Below, in pieces: positions 17,147-25,760 of a DNA stretch of 64,000 nt. The position numbers and the translations under genes are program-made. The notes beneath the pieces were generated by a model that did no database searches, was not told the DNA's origin, and saw nothing but the letters and a program-made list of their open reading frames with translations. The DNA is from CAVSIS01 sp963814875 (GTDB lineage: Bacteria; Acidobacteriota; Thermoanaerobaculia; Thermoanaerobaculales; Sulfomarinibacteraceae). The stretch's first letter is position 1. Every line of letters starts with the position of its first letter. The stretch is from contig CAWFFJ010000022.1 of assembly GCA_963814875.1 (NCBI GenBank), positions 413,976-477,975 on the forward strand, given 5' to 3'.

Positions 17147-17185
17147 CGCCCCGACCCTCCGTTGACCTATCCTAACCCGCTCACG

Positions 17186-17208
17186 CCAGGAACCCGCTGG
17201 GCAGAGGC
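17186..17208. repeat. Single arm of the GGAACC-TGGGCAGAGGC repeat
   Basis: The 23 bases here (CCAGGAACCCGCTGGGCAGA followed by GGC) match the left arm of the inverted repeat at 26470-26553 at about 20 positions. Only one arm is present, just upstream of the candidate ppk1 -10 element. Confidence 0.4.
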
Positions 17209-17272
17209 GCTGTTACACTGGACTTTCGGTCCCCATCGGAGGACCGGTGCAGACCACGATGCGGAGGCCTCG

Positions 17273-19468
17273 GTGAACCTCCCGAAACCACCCGACGGAC
17301 CACCTGCGGTCGCCCCGCCGGACTCGGCAGCGACGCCGCCGAAGGCTCGCCGGGGCCGCAAGGGGAAGATCAACCTCGGTCACCGGATCTACTTTCTCAA
17401 CCGCGAGCTGAGCTGGCTCGAGTTCAACCGGCGTGTGCTCGAGGAGGCTCTCGACCCGGCGAACCTTCTGCTCGAGCGGGTCAAGTTCCTGTCGATTTTC
17501 GCCTCCAACCTCGACGAGTTCTTCATGATCCGGGTCTCCGGCCTGCGCAACCAGCTCGCCGCCGGCGCTGTCAAGGCGCCGCCGGACGGGATGACGCCGG
17601 CCGAGCAGCTCGCCGAGATCCGCGAACGGCTGCTGCCGATGCTCGACATCGCCCTGCGCTGCTGGGCCCGCGACCTGGAGCCCAAGCTCCGTGACGCCGG
17701 CATCACGGCGCTCAAGTGGGACGAGCTCAAGAACAAGCAGAAGAAGCTCCTGCGACGGCACTTCAAGAGCGACATCCTGCCGGTGCTGACGCCGCTCGCC
17801 TTCGACCCGGGGCACCCGTTTCCGCACATCTCGAACCTGAGCCTGAACCTCGCGGTGGTCGTTCAGGACCCCGAACGGGGACGACGATTCGCCCGCGTCA
17901 AGGTGCCCCAGGTCTTCCCGCGACTGCTCCGCATCCCGAGCGAAGACCGCGCCGGAACCTACGAGCGGCTGGGTCTCGAGGAGCTCAGCTCGACCACCTT
18001 CGTGTGGATCGAGGAGGTCATCGCCGCCAACCTCGACCTGCTCTTCCCCGGCCTCGAGGTGACCGCGGCCTACCCGTTCCGGGTCACTCGCGACGCCGAC
18101 CTCGAAATCGAGGAGGACGAGGCCTCGGACCTGCTCGCGGCGATGCTCGAGGTCGTCGGTCAGCGCCGCTTCGGCTCCGCCATCCGGCTCGAGGTCGACA
18201 CCAAGATGCCGGCCGATGTGCGCGAGGTCCTGCTTCGCAACCTCCGCCTCGCTCCCTTCCTGCTCTACGCCCAGGACGGGCCGGTCGGCATCGCCGACCT
18301 CGCCGAGCTGACCCGCCTCGACCGCCCCGAGCTCAAGGACCCTCCGATGATCCCGGCGACGCCGCCCGCACTCTCCGGGGACGGGGCGCCGTTCGCCGCC
18401 ATCCGCCAGCGCGACGTCCTCCTCTATCACCCCTACGACAGCTTTGCGCCGGTGGTCGACTTCCTCAACGCCGCCGCACACGACCCCAAGGTCCTGGCGA
18501 TCAAGCAGACCCTGTACCGGGTCGGTCCGAACTCGCCAGTCGTGGCTGCGCTCATGGACGCGCGCGAGCACGGCAAGCAGGTCGCCGTGCTGGTCGAGCT
18601 CAAGGCACGCTTCGACGAGGAGAACAACATCGGCTGGGCGCGCTCCCTGGAGCACGCCGGAGTCCACGTCGTCTACGGTCTGGTCGGGCTCAAGACCCAC
18701 GCCAAGATGTGCCTCGTCGTCCGTCGCGAGGCCGACGGCATCCGCCGCTACGTCCACCTCGGCACCGGCAACTACAACCCTGTAACCGCCAGGATCTATG
18801 GCGATCTCGGGCTGTTCACCTGTGATCCGGAGATCGCCAGCGACGTCTCCGACCTGTTCAACGCCCTCACCGGCTACTCCAGGAAGACCCAGTACCAGCG
18901 CCTGCTGGTCGCTCCGACCGGGATGCGCGAAGGCATCCTGTCCCGCATCGAGCGCGAGATCGCCGCCCACAAGCGGACCGGACAAGGCCGCCTCGTGTTC
19001 AAGATGAACGGCCTGGTCGACAAGGCCTGCATCATGGCGCTCTACCGCGCGTCCCAGGCCGGCGTCCGGGTGGACCTTCAGGTCCGCAGCATCTGCTGCC
19101 TCCGTCCCGGGCTCCCGGGGGTGAGCGAGACGATCACCGTGACCTCGGTGGTCGGTCGTTTCCTCGAGCACAGCCGGATCTTCTGGTTCGCCAACGGCGG
19201 CGACGAAGAGGTCCTGATCGGGTCCGCCGACCTGATGCCGCGCAACCTCGACGGCCGTGTGGAGGTCCTGGTTCCGGTCCGCGACCCCGGTCTGGTCGCC
19301 ACGCTTCGCGACGAGATCCTCAAGGTCCACCTCGCGGACACGGCGAAGAACCGTCGCCTGCTGCCGGACGGCGGCCACGAGCGAATCAGGCCGGCCGACG
19401 GCACGACCGCACTGGACTCACAGCTGTGGATGATCCGGAACCGTCAGGCCTTGCACGAGGCGGAGTAG
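17273..19468 (+). CDS. ppk1: Polyphosphate kinase 1
   Basis: This ~731-residue enzyme makes inorganic polyphosphate from ATP, and can run in reverse. Domains in order are an N-terminal domain beginning NRELSWLEFNRRVLEEA, the head domain, and two phospholipase-D-like C-terminal domains. The autophosphorylated histidine is in KTHAKM (about residue 476), followed by HLGTGNYN; the second conserved His lies in LEHSRIFWF (about 633). GTG 17273 was chosen because GGAGG lies five bases upstream; the frame extends 5' to 16919 without support. A basic low-complexity leader (PPKARRGRKGKINL) precedes the fold. An extended -10-like TGTTACACT lies at 17211-17219, about 55 bases upstream. Confidence 0.96.
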   Translation: MNLPKPPDGPPAVAPPDSAATPPKARRGRKGKINLGHRIYFLNRELSWLEFNRRVLEEALDPANLLLERVKFLSIFASNLDEFFMIRVSGLRNQLAAGAVKAPPDGMTPAEQLAEIRERLLPMLDIALRCWARDLEPKLRDAGITALKWDELKNKQKKLLRRHFKSDILPVLTPLAFDPGHPFPHISNLSLNLAVVVQDPERGRRFARVKVPQVFPRLLRIPSEDRAGTYERLGLEELSSTTFVWIEEVIAANLDLLFPGLEVTAAYPFRVTRDADLEIEEDEASDLLAAMLEVVGQRRFGSAIRLEVDTKMPADVREVLLRNLRLAPFLLYAQDGPVGIADLAELTRLDRPELKDPPMIPATPPALSGDGAPFAAIRQRDVLLYHPYDSFAPVVDFLNAAAHDPKVLAIKQTLYRVGPNSPVVAALMDAREHGKQVAVLVELKARFDEENNIGWARSLEHAGVHVVYGLVGLKTHAKMCLVVRREADGIRRYVHLGTGNYNPVTARIYGDLGLFTCDPEIASDVSDLFNALTGYSRKTQYQRLLVAPTGMREGILSRIEREIAAHKRTGQGRLVFKMNGLVDKACIMALYRASQAGVRVDLQVRSICCLRPGLPGVSETITVTSVVGRFLEHSRIFWFANGGDEEVLIGSADLMPRNLDGRVEVLVPVRDPGLVATLRDEILKVHLADTAKNRRLLPDGGHERIRPADGTTALDSQLWMIRNRQALHEAE

Positions 19469-19477
19469 TGCATTTTC

Positions 19478-19497
19478 TCGACCTGAGGACAGGTCGA
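19478..19497 (+). terminator. Hairpin after ppk1
   Basis: TCGACCTG-AGGA-CAGGTCGA forms a perfect 8-bp stem with a 4-base loop, 10 bases after the ppk1 stop, followed by TAAAAT. It is probably the ppk1 3' end, although the U-tract is weak. Confidence 0.55.
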
Positions 19498-19507
19498 TAA
19501 AATGAAA

Positions 19508-19530
19508 CAGCCCCCGGTGACCGGGGGCTG
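19508..19530 (-). terminator. Rho-independent terminator of the Fe-S oxidoreductase gene
   Basis: A perfect 10-bp stem (CAGCCCCCGG, loop TGA, CCGGGGGCTG) is followed on the minus strand by TTTCATTTTAT. It lies 31 bases beyond the stop of the minus-strand gene ending at 19561. Confidence 0.75.
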
Positions 19531-19560
19531 CTGGGGTCACGGGGCAGGGCGAAGGACTGG

Positions 19561-21588
19561 CTACGTTCGCAGTGACTTGGCGACGACCTCGAGCACGTCG
19601 TGGGTCCTTGCGTCCTCCTCACCGGTCTCGCGCTGGGCGTCGGAGAGCATCGCGAAGCAGAACGGGCACGCGACGGCGACGTCCCGGGTTCCGGACTCCT
19701 TGAGCTGGCCGTAGCGCGTCTGGTTGATGCGCTCGCCGAGCTTCTCCTCGAGCCACATGCGACCGCCGCCGGCGCCGCAGCACATGGCCTTCTCGTGGGA
19801 GAGCGTCGCCTCCCGGAACGTGACCCCGGGAACGGCGTTGAGCAGGAAACGCGGCGCGTTGAACTCGCCGTTCGTCCGTCCCAGGTAGCACGGGTCGTGG
19901 TAGGCGAGGTCCATGTCCACGGCGCCGGTCAGCTTCACCCGGCCGGACCGCACCAGCTCGGCCACCAGCTGGGTCCCGTGGACCACCTCGTAGTGACCCC
20001 CGAAGTCGCCGTACTCGTGGGCCAGGGTATTGAAACAGTGCGGGCAGTTGGTGACGATCTTCTTCACGCTGTAACCGTTGAGCGTCTCAACGTTGGCCAT
20101 CGCCAGGGTCTGGAACAGGTACTCGTTGCCGAGGCGCCGGGCGGCGTCGCCGGTGCAGGTCTCCTCCGGACCGAGGATCGCGAACTTGATCCCGGCCGCC
20201 TTGAGGATCTTGACCAGGCTCTGCGACACACGCTTGCCGGCGTCGTCGTAGCTGCCCGCGCACCCGACCCAGAACAGGTACTCGAAGTCCCCACCCGCCT
20301 CGGCCGCGAGCGGAACGTCGAGGCCCTCGGACCAGTCGCCGCGCGTCTCCGGCGCAAGCTGCCACGGGTTCCCGTTGACCTCCATCCCGCGGAAGGCGGG
20401 CTGGGCCTCCTCCGGGAACTCGGTCTTCTCGAGCACGAGGTTGCGGCGCATCTCGACCAGCTTGTCGACATAGCTGATGTCGAGCGGGCACGCCTGCTCG
20501 CACCACCGGCACGTGGTACAGGCCCAGATCACGTCGGGGTCGACGATCGCCGGGACCAGCTCGACGTCAGATGAGCGGCCGTTCTCACCGGGATCTGCGA
20601 GCAGGCCGGGCTGCTCCCGGTAGACCTGGTCGCGGACCGACTTGAGGTACAGCACCGGCTGCAGCGGCTTGTGGGTGAGTGTGGTCGGGCAGAACTCTCG
20701 GCAGCGCCCGCACTCCGTGCAGCTGTACATGTCGAGGATCTGCTTCCAGCTGAAGTCGGTCACCGTGGCGATGCCGAACCGGCTCGACTCGTCGATGTTC
20801 TCGAGGTCCATCGTCGGCAGCTTGCCGCCCGGCTCGAGGTTGGTGAAGTACACGTTGAACAGCGACGTGTAGACGTGGAAGTGCTTCGAGTACGGCAGCT
20901 CGTTGGCGAAGTAGTAGAGCGTGACCAGGTGGATCCACCACAGCGAGGTGTAGATCAGCTGCAACGTCGCAGCCGAAAGACCCGCGAACCACGACCCGAT
21001 CAGGGACGAGACCGGCATCCAGCCCGCCTTCATCCCGGAGGCGATCCGCGCCCCCTCGGAGGCCAGGTCCGAAGCCATCAGGATGAAGATCAGACCGATC
21101 ACGAGCCAGGCGCCGAAGGACTGGATCACCCGGGCCGGCTCGCGCCGCGCCCTCCGCCACATGGCGAAGCCGATGCCGACCAGCACGAGGACCTCGAAGA
21201 TGTCCTTCGAAAACAGGTAGGCGTGGCCGATCGGGGTCTCCAGCAGCGGCAGCTCCCACCCGGCGAACAGGCCCTCGAGGACCATGGTCACCGTGCGCAG
21301 GCTGACCACCAGGAAGCCGTAGAAGATCAAGATGTGGTAGAACCCGGCGACCGGGTCGTTGAACATCTTCTTCTGGCCGATGGCATTCGTCAGAACGTGC
21401 TTGAGGCGCTCCCCGACCCGGTCGAAGCGATTCTCCCCGCGGCCCAGGCGCAGCATTTGGAACCGCCGCCCGAGCGACAGTACGACGCCACCGATACCGA
21501 GGACCGTGAGGATCCAGAACCACACCACGCCGGGAATGCCGAGGAACGCCCCGGCGGTGGCATGGTGCAAAGCCGTCGCGTGCTGCAT
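19561..21588 (-). CDS. Membrane-bound (Fe-S) oxidoreductase, heterodisulfide-reductase-like
   Basis: This 675-residue fusion joins a NarI/HdrE-like membrane domain (five or so helices in residues 15-245) to a two-[4Fe-4S] ferredoxin domain (CTECGRCREFCP and CTTCRWCEQACP) and two CCG domains (VGCAGSYDD...TNCPHC and CCGAGGGRMW...CPFC) like HdrD/GlpC. Such proteins sit beside electron-transfer flavoprotein genes and are thought to pass electrons from beta-oxidation to the quinone pool. No etf genes are in the window, but a TetR-type palindrome typical of fatty-acid regulons lies upstream at 21713-21732. ATG 21588 follows GGGAGGGAG. Confidence 0.9.
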   Translation of the reverse strand: MQHATALHHATAGAFLGIPGVVWFWILTVLGIGGVVLSLGRRFQMLRLGRGENRFDRVGERLKHVLTNAIGQKKMFNDPVAGFYHILIFYGFLVVSLRTVTMVLEGLFAGWELPLLETPIGHAYLFSKDIFEVLVLVGIGFAMWRRARREPARVIQSFGAWLVIGLIFILMASDLASEGARIASGMKAGWMPVSSLIGSWFAGLSAATLQLIYTSLWWIHLVTLYYFANELPYSKHFHVYTSLFNVYFTNLEPGGKLPTMDLENIDESSRFGIATVTDFSWKQILDMYSCTECGRCREFCPTTLTHKPLQPVLYLKSVRDQVYREQPGLLADPGENGRSSDVELVPAIVDPDVIWACTTCRWCEQACPLDISYVDKLVEMRRNLVLEKTEFPEEAQPAFRGMEVNGNPWQLAPETRGDWSEGLDVPLAAEAGGDFEYLFWVGCAGSYDDAGKRVSQSLVKILKAAGIKFAILGPEETCTGDAARRLGNEYLFQTLAMANVETLNGYSVKKIVTNCPHCFNTLAHEYGDFGGHYEVVHGTQLVAELVRSGRVKLTGAVDMDLAYHDPCYLGRTNGEFNAPRFLLNAVPGVTFREATLSHEKAMCCGAGGGRMWLEEKLGERINQTRYGQLKESGTRDVAVACPFCFAMLSDAQRETGEEDARTHDVLEVVAKSLRT

Positions 21589-21699
21589 GCTCCCTCCCTA
21601 GCCTGCTTCGAGTGGCGGCGATGGGGAAACCCCGAAGGTGCGGAGCCCGGCTGCGTCTCGACCGGTGCCCAGCGGTGAGAGAACGTGGGTCACGGCGGG

Positions 21700-21732
21700 A
21701 GTATAGCAGAGACTGAATGAACGTTCACTCAG
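21700..21732 (-). promoter_or_regulatory. Palindromic TetR-type operator and -10 element upstream of the Fe-S oxidoreductase
   Basis: CTGAATGAACGTTCACTCAG at 21713-21732 is a 20-bp palindrome with a single mismatched pair, and resembles operators of TetR-family fatty-acid regulators (TGAATGA...TCATTCA). On the minus strand TATACT (21705-21700) lies 8 bases inside it, so the palindrome covers the region where the -35 element would be, a position suited to repression. The operator overlaps the last codons and stop of mutY. The regulator is not in the window. Confidence 0.6.
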
Positions 21733-22790
21733 TATTTCTCACCGTCGGACGGTGATAAATACGAGTTGGCTTGACGAACCAGCTTGGCGAGCAGGGAGGA
21801 CGTCGGAAGCCCGGGCGAGGACGGCTCCGCCCAGCGCCACTCTGGCGCGTGCGGGGGGCGTTCGGGGACCGAGAAACAGACCGGGTGGACCTCGATCCGG
21901 CGGTGGGTGATGCTGTGGCGAACCGGTTGCATGGGCGTTCCGTCGGGAAGGTCTTCGAGGGGAAGGAGCCGGCGCGCTGCGGGCTCGGCTGCCTCGTCCG
22001 TGGCGAGATCGGCGAAGGGCGGGAGCCACAGTCCGCGCAGGATCGGACCCTCGTCGACCCGCCGCAGTAGCCACCGACCTTCGGGATCGACCGCACAGGC
22101 CGCAACCCACCGGCAGTCCTCCGGAGCGCGGGTGCGGCGGGGCCTCGGGAAGGCGAGCGGCCGGCCCTGGCTGCGGGCTGCGCAGTCCCCGGTGAGGGGG
22201 CACACGCCACAGGCAGGGTCGCGCGGTCTGCACACCACCGCCCCCAACTCCATCAGCGCCTCGTTGACAGCGCCCGGCGGACGCCCGGCCATCCCCTCCT
22301 CCACCCACGCTAGGATGGCTCGCCGCCCCGCCGCCCCGCGCGGGTCGGCATCGAGCGCGAGCACCCGGGAGGCGACCCGCAGCACGTTGCCGTCGAGCAC
22401 GGCCGCCGGCAGGCCGAAAGCGAGCGAGGCGACGGCTGCGGCCGTGTACGGTCCGATCCCAGGCAGGTCTTCGAGGGCGGCCGGATCCCGCGGCAGGCCG
22501 CCGGCAGCGACCGCCGCGCGGGCGGCGCGGTGCAACGACCGGGCGCGCCGGTAGTAGCCGAGGCCCGACCACGCCGCAACCACTTCGGCCTCGTCCGCAG
22601 CAGCGAGGCTCCCGAGGTCGGGGAATCGCGCCAGGAACTCACCGAATCGCACCACGACGCGGTCGACCTGGGTCTGCTGGAGCATCAGCTCGCTGACCAG
22701 CACCCGGTAGGGGTCGCGCGGCTCCTCGCGCCACGGTAGCGACCGTGCGTGACGGCGGAACCAGGCGAGCAATCGGTCGAAGGCGTCCAC
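21729..22790 (-). CDS. mutY: A/G-specific adenine glycosylase
   Basis: This 353-residue base-excision-repair enzyme removes adenine mispaired with 8-oxoguanine. The HhH-GPD core has catalytic Glu34 in VSELMLQQTQ, the hairpin LPGIGPYTAAAV, and catalytic Asp133 in VLDGNVLRV. The [4Fe-4S] loop is Cys187, 194, 197 and 203 (C-x6-C-x2-C-x5-C). A C-terminal Nudix-like domain that recognises oxoguanine follows, with the HSITHRRIEV motif. Length and order match MutY throughout. ATG 22790 lies in a short divergent region shared with the RNase E/G gene. The stop codon falls within the operator of the downstream gene, so transcription may read into it. Confidence 0.96.
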   Translation of the reverse strand: MDAFDRLLAWFRRHARSLPWREEPRDPYRVLVSELMLQQTQVDRVVVRFGEFLARFPDLGSLAAADEAEVVAAWSGLGYYRRARSLHRAARAAVAAGGLPRDPAALEDLPGIGPYTAAAVASLAFGLPAAVLDGNVLRVASRVLALDADPRGAAGRRAILAWVEEGMAGRPPGAVNEALMELGAVVCRPRDPACGVCPLTGDCAARSQGRPLAFPRPRRTRAPEDCRWVAACAVDPEGRWLLRRVDEGPILRGLWLPPFADLATDEAAEPAARRLLPLEDLPDGTPMQPVRHSITHRRIEVHPVCFSVPERPPHAPEWRWAEPSSPGLPTSSLLAKLVRQANSYLSPSDGEKY

Positions 22791-22801
22791 GCGCGCATCC
22801 T

Positions 22802-22838
22802 AGCAGCGCGTGCTGCAGAGCCTTTTGGAGGGAGTATC
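22802..22838. repeat. REP-like sequence, copy 2 (single arm)
   Basis: The sequence starting AGCAGCGCGTGCTGCAGAGC matches the arms of the inverted repeat at 7060-7137 and continues to resemble the adjoining loop sequence, about 31 of 37 positions. It lies in the divergent mutY/RNase E-G region, which otherwise (22791-23051) shows no clear promoter. Confidence 0.45.
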
Positions 22839-23051
22839 TGTCGATCGAGTGGCTGCAACACTCTGCAGCGCGCTCTACTTCGGATTCGCTGAGCGAGTCC
22901 TGTCGGACGAGCTGCGGCACGCGACAGGGATTAGCGATGATGCTAGTCTTGCCGCGCAACGCTCCGGTGCGTGCAGTTGTGTTTCAGTCCGAGGCACGCC
23001 CCGGCGCAGTCGCGGCCGCGGCCGAGAGTGCTGCGGCCGCCCCGGAGATCC

Positions 23052-25109
23052 ATGACACGCACCATGCTGATCAATGCGCAGCGCCCCGAGGAGCTGCGCC
23101 TCGCCCTGATCACCGACGGAGTACTGGACAAGTACGAGATCGCCGCCGCAGAGTCGGGCCTGACCCGCGGCAATATCTACCGCGGCATCGTCGCCAGCGT
23201 GCAGCCGAGCCTCAATGCCGCGTTCGTCGACTACGGCGCCGAGCGCAACGGCCTGCTCAAGGCCGAGGATGTGGTCGCGTCCGCAGCTCACCGCAAGGCC
23301 GAGGACGGCAGCAGGCCGCGCATCGACCGGGTGCTCGAGAAGGGTCGCCCGATCCTGGTCCAGGTGACTCGGGATGCCGTCGCCGGCAAGGGTGCGGCGC
23401 TGACCTCGAACCTCAGCCTCGCCGGCCGGTACCTGGTCTTGATGCCACTCGACAGCGTCCGCGGCGTCTCACGCAAGGTCGAGGACGAGGAGTCGCGGCG
23501 GGAGATGAAGGAGAAGCTCGAGGGCCTGGTCCTTCCCGAGGGCTGCGGGGTCATCGTCCGCACCAACGCGATGGGACAGAACAAGACCACGCTGAACCGC
23601 GACCTCAGCGCGTTGCTGCGGCTGTGGAAGCGAATCCGGCGCGAGTCCATCCAGGGCAAAGGACCCCGGCTGCTGTACAGCGACCAGGACCTCATCGTCC
23701 AGGCTTTGCGCGACCTGCTCGACTCCAGTGTCGAGGAGGTCTGGATCGACTCCGACGACGCGTTCGAGAAGGCCGAGCGGTACGTGCAGAGCTTCATGCC
23801 CCGGGCGAAAACTCAGCTGCTGCGGTACCGCGAGCGCATGCCGCTGTTCTCGCGCTTCCAGCTCGAGGAGCAGATCGACTCGATCTTCCAGCGGCGGGTT
23901 GAGCTCCGCAGCGGCGGGTCGATCATCATCGAAGGAACCGAGGCGCTGACCGCAATCGACGTCAACTCCGGCCGCTCGATGCGCGGCGGCAGTCAGGAAG
24001 AGACCGCCTACACCACCAACCAGGAGGCGGCCGCCGAGGTTGCGCGCCATCTGCGCCTTCGCGACATCGGCGGCTTGGTGGTCGTCGACTTCATCGACAT
24101 GCGCTCGGCCAAGCACCGGCAGAACATCGAGAAGGCAGTCAAGGATGCCATGAAGGCCGACAAGGCCCGGTCCACGGTCGGCCGGATCAGCCCGAACGGT
24201 CTCCTGGAGATCAACCGGCAGCGCCTGTCGAAGGCCCTGCAGCTTCGGACCCACCGACCGTGTCCGACCTGCTCGGGCGCCGGCATCATCGCCAGCCCGG
24301 AGGTCGTCGGGCTCAATCTGCTGCGTCGGATCGAGACCCGCGCCGTGACCGGTCGTCTCAAGGGGGTCCGGGTCGAGCTCCATCCCGAGCTCGCCGACGC
24401 GATCCAGAACGGACGACGGCGCGAGGTCGCCGACATCGAGGCCGAGTTTGACCTCCACATCGACATCATCGCCGCCACCAGCATGCACCGCTCCGAGGAG
24501 CGGATCGAGTGGATCGCACGTGACACGCCCCTCGCCGTTGTCGCCGCACCCACGGCGCCCAACGCTGCCGACCTCGCGGACACCGGGCCCTCTCGCGGCG
24601 GCGACGCCGTGTCTGCCGCGAGCGGCGAGGCAGCGGAGGACGAGGCCGAGGGCGGATCCAAGCGCAGCAGCCGACGGCGCAGCCGCGGCGGGCGGCGGCG
24701 GCGGCGCCCGAGTGGTACGCCGGAGGACGCTTCCACCGCGGAGCCCTCGCCCGATTCCGGCGGGACGACGGCGGAGTCGGTCGAGGCGGGGCACGACGGT
24801 GACGCCGACCAGCACGGCGCGTCCGAGGCCGACGAGACCGAACGCGGTACCGACGGCAGCGAAACCCCGACCAAGCGCCGCCGGCGACGGCCGCGGCGGC
24901 GGCGCCCCGGCGGCACGCCGGAGGACGGTCCCACCGCCGAGGCCTCGCACGATTCCGGCGAAACCACGGCGGAGCCGGTCGAGCCAGGACACGGCGCAGC
25001 CGCCGAGCAGCCCGACGGACCTGCCGGCGACGAGACCGAGCCCGGCGACGACGGCGGCGAGGGTCCGACCAAGCATCGGCGGCGCCGCCCTCGCCGACGC
25101 CGACACTGA
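23052..25109 (+). CDS. RNase E/G family ribonuclease with Arg-rich C-terminal repeats
   Basis: This ~685-residue endoribonuclease begins MTRTMLINAQ, matching the usual MKRMLINA start; GGAG lies just upstream of ATG 23052. An S1 RNA-binding domain (about residues 38-125) is followed by the DNase-I-like catalytic part with the magnesium-binding aspartates in TAIDVNSG (about 301) and VVVDFIDM (about 345), and the zinc-link CPTC (about 405) used for dimerisation. From about 515 the protein is a low-complexity tail of Arg clusters separated by acidic stretches, in two near-identical ~65-residue repeats plus a terminal Arg block. The tail probably binds RNA or degradosome partners. Expected role: mRNA decay and rRNA/tRNA processing. 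Confidence 0.94.
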   Translation: MTRTMLINAQRPEELRLALITDGVLDKYEIAAAESGLTRGNIYRGIVASVQPSLNAAFVDYGAERNGLLKAEDVVASAAHRKAEDGSRPRIDRVLEKGRPILVQVTRDAVAGKGAALTSNLSLAGRYLVLMPLDSVRGVSRKVEDEESRREMKEKLEGLVLPEGCGVIVRTNAMGQNKTTLNRDLSALLRLWKRIRRESIQGKGPRLLYSDQDLIVQALRDLLDSSVEEVWIDSDDAFEKAERYVQSFMPRAKTQLLRYRERMPLFSRFQLEEQIDSIFQRRVELRSGGSIIIEGTEALTAIDVNSGRSMRGGSQEETAYTTNQEAAAEVARHLRLRDIGGLVVVDFIDMRSAKHRQNIEKAVKDAMKADKARSTVGRISPNGLLEINRQRLSKALQLRTHRPCPTCSGAGIIASPEVVGLNLLRRIETRAVTGRLKGVRVELHPELADAIQNGRRREVADIEAEFDLHIDIIAATSMHRSEERIEWIARDTPLAVVAAPTAPNAADLADTGPSRGGDAVSAASGEAAEDEAEGGSKRSSRRRSRGGRRRRRPSGTPEDASTAEPSPDSGGTTAESVEAGHDGDADQHGASEADETERGTDGSETPTKRRRRRPRRRRPGGTPEDGPTAEASHDSGETTAEPVEPGHGAAAEQPDGPAGDETEPGDDGGEGPTKHRRRRPRRRRH

Positions 25110-25202
25110 TCCGCCACTCTCGGCACCCGGCATACTGCGTTGCGGTAGACTTTCTCGCAGCATTTGAGTAACGGCAGGTCGAGACGCGGCACAGGAGGCG
25201 AG

Positions 25203-25760
25203 GTGGGAGACCGACAGCCCGAGGAGGACAAGCTCGTCGAGCTCATGGTCGGCTACCAGAAGGGCAGCATGGACGCCTTCGCCGAGCTCTACGAGCACCT
25301 CCAGAAACCGCTCGGCCGCTACCTCTGGTCGTTCGTGCGCGACCGGACCACTGCCGAGGACCTGTTGCAGGATGCGTTTCTCCAGATCCATCGCGCACGT
25401 CACACCTACACGCCGCCGAGACCGGTGCGGCCGTGGGTCTACGCCATCAGCCGGCATGTCGCCTTGATGCACCTGCGCTCGAAGCGGCGGCGCAAGGAGA
25501 GCATCGCGGCAGAGGACCTGCCCGAGGTGCCCGTGCCGCCCGAGCTGGAGTCGTACGCCGATCGAGCGACCGTCCACCGGCTGCTCGCAGCGCTCCCGCG
25601 CGCCTCTCAGGAGGTGCTCATCCTGCACCACCTGCTCGGTCTCAGCTTCGAGGAGGTCGGCCTGATCGTCGGGGCCGCTGCGGGAACCGCGAAGGTACGT
25701 GCACACCGCGCGATCAAGTCGCTGCGCGAGACCCTCGACCAGGGAGGACTCACCCGGTGA
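25203..25760 (+). CDS. ECF-type RNA polymerase sigma factor
   Basis: This 185-residue sigma-70-family protein has region 2 with ELYEHLQKPLGRYLWSFV and TAEDLLQDAFLQIHRAR, and region 4 with LPRASQEVLILHHLLGLSFEEVGLIVG. I chose GTG 25203 because AGGAGG precedes it by four bases; the frame can begin at TTG 25164 without a ribosome-binding site. The stop overlaps the start of the following NrsF-type gene (GTGA, 25757-25760). This sigma/NrsF arrangement indicates a membrane-held sigma factor released by an envelope signal, in Caulobacter SigF-NrsF connected with oxidative or metal stress. A ferritin-like gene and hemH follow on the same strand. Confidence 0.92.
   Translation: MGDRQPEEDKLVELMVGYQKGSMDAFAELYEHLQKPLGRYLWSFVRDRTTAEDLLQDAFLQIHRARHTYTPPRPVRPWVYAISRHVALMHLRSKRRRKESIAAEDLPEVPVPPELESYADRATVHRLLAALPRASQEVLILHHLLGLSFEEVGLIVGAAAGTAKVRAHRAIKSLRETLDQGGLTR

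Noticed and set aside
17213..19378. 721-codon minus-strand frame opposite ppk1
   Set aside because: It is the antisense shadow of a conserved gene; high GC gives long antisense frames. Its sequence is low-complexity and lacks a ribosome-binding site.
23469..25706. 745-codon minus-strand frame opposite RNase E/G and the sigma factor
   Set aside because: It spans two well-supported plus-strand genes and shows only Arg/Gly/Ala-rich composition.
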